From Sporofaciens musculi (GTDB lineage Bacteria > Bacillota > Clostridia > Lachnospirales > Lachnospiraceae), in assembly GCF_009830285.1 (NCBI RefSeq), contig NZ_WUQX01000001.1:1612501-1676500 (forward strand): a DNA stretch of 64,000 nt, in the 5' to 3' direction. Positions 62,047 through 64,000 of this stretch are shown in pieces. Under the pieces are notes generated by a model. That model worked only from the letters and a program-made list of their open reading frames with translations. It was not told the DNA's origin and did no database searches. Within the stretch, counting starts at the first letter, position 1. Every line of letters begins with the position of its first letter. Made by a program: the position numbers and the translations under genes.

Positions 62047-63471
62047 CTACGGTTTTCCCGCTTCCAGCCATTCCTCCGGCAGCCCAAGCTGGACGGCTTC
62101 CCCTTCGGGCAAAGGCTGGAAACCTGATTTTCCATGTCCTCCGTTGTCAGGCGGCTCCACCCGTTCCCAACCCTTCTGCCGGTTATAGGGCGAGGGGAAA
62201 TGCCGGGGATTCTCAAAGGCTTTCCAGCCCGCCGCATAGTTCTTCATAATGGAATTAATATCACGGATATCATACTGTTTTGGTTCCTCATAAGCCGGGT
62301 GTCCCAGCCCTTCATGGTAGATTTGTAGGGAGCATACCATCTTCCCGCCGTACCCGTCTAAAAAGTTCAGAATCCGGGTGGCGAGGGTGTCCTCCGGCAT
62401 GAATGACCGTTGGTGTTCTTTCAGATACTTCTCCATTGCCGGGCTTAATTTCAACTTTACATCCCCCTTCCGGTAAACCTCCATGACCTCCGCCCACATC
62501 TGCCCGATATAGGCTCTGGAAGCGGCTTCATCTTCCAGAATGTGAACCTCCGCCGCTTCCGCCTGCACCTGCACCGGCAGGAAACGCCGGTTCCCGGTTC
62601 GGTCAAGGGGCAGGAAGTCCAGCGTGTTGGAAGTCCCGGCAAACACGCACTGCCGCTTATGGTCTTTTGGGTGGACTTCATAAGGGGCTTTGTAGGTTTC
62701 CTTCTGGCGGCTCAAAAAGGACTTAATATCCTCAATGCTCTTTGCGTTCGCCGTGGCAATCATTTCCGACATTTCAATAATCCAATGCCCTTGCAGCTTC
62801 CGGTATACGTTATCATCGTCTAACTTCCGCAGGTCATCGGAAAACCACTCATCACGGACAGCAAGGAACCGGAAGAAGGTGGACTTCCCGGCTCCCTGGC
62901 CGCCCACCAGACAGAGCATGACCTCAAACTTTGTCCCCGGCTTGAATACCCGTGCCACCGCCCCCAGCATGAACAGCAGGAGGACTTCGTAATTGTAATC
63001 GCTCACCTCCGCACCGAGGAAATGGCGCAGGGCATAGCGCACCCGCTCCGTCCCGTCCCATTGCAGGCTGTTCAGGTAATCACGGACAGGGTGATACCGG
63101 TATTCATTGGCGGCTACCTTGATAGCCCCCTCAATCCGCTTCTCTGATGTCAGCCCGTAGTGTTCCTCCAAATACAGAACTAAATATTGAATATCCACGT
63201 CCGTCAGCCGGTTCCCGTCCCGATACCAGCCAAGGGGCTTCACAATGTCAACCCGGTCAGTCAGGAGGTTGCTACTGAACGCCCTTCGAAGCAGCGGGTC
63301 ATGCAAAAACACCGCCCTGTAATTCCCCGGCGTGTTGGCGGTCTGCCCCTTCTGGGTGGTTTCCAGCATCTGCCGGACTTCCCCCACCGTCTTTTCACCG
63401 TCCATGCTGTCTACGGCTGTTCCCACGGCTTGCCTGACCTCTGGCGGCAAACTTTGATACCCTCCGCTCAA
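62047..63471 (-). CDS. VapE/virulence-associated E family helicase
   Basis: About 474 residues. The VapE domain has HPVRDYLNSLQWDGTERVRY, Walker A GGQGAGKS near residue 187, IIEMSEMIATANAKSIEDIK, and the sensor VFAGTSNTLDFLPLDRTGNR. It would act with the CHC2 primase encoded upstream in element replication. A TTG at 63471 is taken as start since AGGAGG lies 9 nt upstream; an in-frame ATG at 63492 is an alternative. Both overlap the upstream gene. Confidence 0.9.
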   Translation of the reverse strand: MSGGYQSLPPEVRQAVGTAVDSMDGEKTVGEVRQMLETTQKGQTANTPGNYRAVFLHDPLLRRAFSSNLLTDRVDIVKPLGWYRDGNRLTDVDIQYLVLYLEEHYGLTSEKRIEGAIKVAANEYRYHPVRDYLNSLQWDGTERVRYALRHFLGAEVSDYNYEVLLLFMLGAVARVFKPGTKFEVMLCLVGGQGAGKSTFFRFLAVRDEWFSDDLRKLDDDNVYRKLQGHWIIEMSEMIATANAKSIEDIKSFLSRQKETYKAPYEVHPKDHKRQCVFAGTSNTLDFLPLDRTGNRRFLPVQVQAEAAEVHILEDEAASRAYIGQMWAEVMEVYRKGDVKLKLSPAMEKYLKEHQRSFMPEDTLATRILNFLDGYGGKMVCSLQIYHEGLGHPAYEEPKQYDIRDINSIMKNYAAGWKAFENPRHFPSPYNRQKGWERVEPPDNGGHGKSGFQPLPEGEAVQLGLPEEWLEAGKP

Positions 63472-64000
63472 TCCGTTCCACCTCCTTCCCATGCCCCGTG
63501 ATGACTGCGGCTTTTTCCTCCTTTGTCCCGGTCAGCAGCGTGTCTAAAAGATAACCCACATACTCCCGTTTCTGCATGGCTTCCACGAACAGCGGGTTCC
63601 ACCCGTCCCCCGGCGATTTCGGCGCATATGCCGTTTCCCACCGCTCCAACAGATGGAGATAATCACTAAGCACCCGGAAGCATTTCCGCTCCGCCTGCAA
63701 GAACCGCAGTTCTGCCGACACGCTCCGTCTTGCCGGTTTTGGGGAAGCCCGCCCCCGGCTGTCATAAGAAATGCCAAAATCCGAAGCCAGCTTTTTCGCC
63801 GCTTCCAGACCGGGCAGCCCGTAAAGCCTTGCCACAAAGTCAATCACGTCCCCGTCCGCCTGGCAGCCGAAACAGTGGAACCGCTTATCCACCTTCAAGC
63901 TGGGATTCCTGTCATCATGGAAAGGGCAGCACGCCATGCCGTTCCGGTTCACCCGGATGCCGTACATTTCCGCCGCCTGCCTTGCCGTTACATTTTCCTT
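63395..64000 (-). CDS. CHC2 zinc-finger primase-like protein (cut by window edge)
   Basis: The C-terminal 190 or more residues are visible; the start lies beyond 64000. The zinc finger is CPFHDD...FHCFGCQADGD, followed by VIDFVARLYGLPGLEAAKKL and helical segments (LSDYLHLLERWETAYAPKSP). It is related to the first 170 residues of the ICE protein at 33526-36627, including the ASDFGISYDSRG block, so the same module exists there as part of a fusion and here as a separate gene. It overlaps the VapE gene by about 77 nt. Confidence 0.88.
   Translation of the reverse strand, partial: KENVTARQAAEMYGIRVNRNGMACCPFHDDRNPSLKVDKRFHCFGCQADGDVIDFVARLYGLPGLEAAKKLASDFGISYDSRGRASPKPARRSVSAELRFLQAERKCFRVLSDYLHLLERWETAYAPKSPGDGWNPLFVEAMQKREYVGYLLDTLLTGTKEEKAAVITGHGKEVERIERRVSKFAARGQASRGNSRRQHGR

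Noticed and set aside
1-64000. CRISPR arrays, tRNA and rRNA genes
   Set aside because: None seen: no regularly spaced direct repeats, no cloverleaf with tRNA consensus arms, and no rRNA-like sequence. The branched fold at 9867-9933 lacks tRNA features.

Overview
The window is a mosaic of mobile elements on a Firmicutes background. The large serine recombinases, TnpV/TnpW/TTRAP small proteins, Maff2, DUF4366/DUF4315/DUF3849 genes and PrgI/VirB4/VirB6 transfer genes point to a gut Clostridia (Lachnospiraceae or Oscillospiraceae type) carrying a Tn1549/CTn-like integrative conjugative element (ICE). This host assignment is inferred from gene content; there is no rRNA, tRNA or clear chromosomal core gene in the window.

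Layout. (1) 1-1832, minus strand: the recombinase end of an element, with a sigma-like factor, a TnpW-like protein and a large serine recombinase cut by the left edge. (2) 2172-15960: a two-component system (RR/HK), two FtsX-type permeases, two near-identical ABC ATPases, a small membrane protein with a nonsense codon, and an orphan protein with two receiver domains. Five promoters share one operator: a direct repeat of ACATTT at 11-bp spacing, 6 bp upstream of the -10 box. A plus-strand remnant element (about 6875-9850: sigma fragment, DUF6194 gene, oriT candidate, mobC, fused relaxase/recombinase stubs) and a DUF6440 gene sit between duplicated, partly deleted copies of the transporter operon. 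(3) 16136-18220: an XRE regulator and an IS3-family insertion. (4) 18455-57343, minus strand: the ICE backbone. From upstream to downstream it holds the VirD4 3' remnant, Maff2, VirB6, PrgI, VirB4, CHAP hydrolase, DUF4315, DUF4366, TopB, primase/ArdC-like protein, TTRAP, the giant ArdC-methylase-helicase, DUF3849, MobC, DUF1016 nuclease and relaxase.

The ICE is itself invaded. A 1.25-kb IS3 element with a TAG target duplication splits the giant methylase-helicase gene, and removing it restores an exact 2974-codon frame. A 9.9-kb mobilizable element (46850-56739) with its own recombinase, RepA, DnaC, relaxase, MobC, oriT candidate, regulators and a CDF-type transporter/TetR cargo is inserted in maff2 at a TT dinucleotide, flanked by inverted TGCTCATGT ends. 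virD4 keeps only its last ~80 codons and then gives way to an AT-rich run of small acetyltransferase genes and a third recombinase element (CHC2 primase, VapE helicase, TnpW, recombinase) that runs off the right edge.

How it works together: the ICE genes would process DNA (relaxase/MobC), build a type IV channel (VirB4, PrgI, VirB6, CHAP) and replicate or protect the transferred strand (TopB, primase/ArdC, methylase-helicase). With virD4, maff2 and the helicase all broken, this copy probably cannot transfer itself unless another element supplies the parts. The inserted mobilizable element is intact by inspection and could use another ICE's channel. The most unusual observations are the shared operator regulon with a complementary-degenerate double receiver, the tnpV gene overprinted inside the helicase gene, a 150-nt hairpin whose arm differences are mostly G-U compatible on the plus strand, and the alternating leader sequences of the acetyltransferase array.
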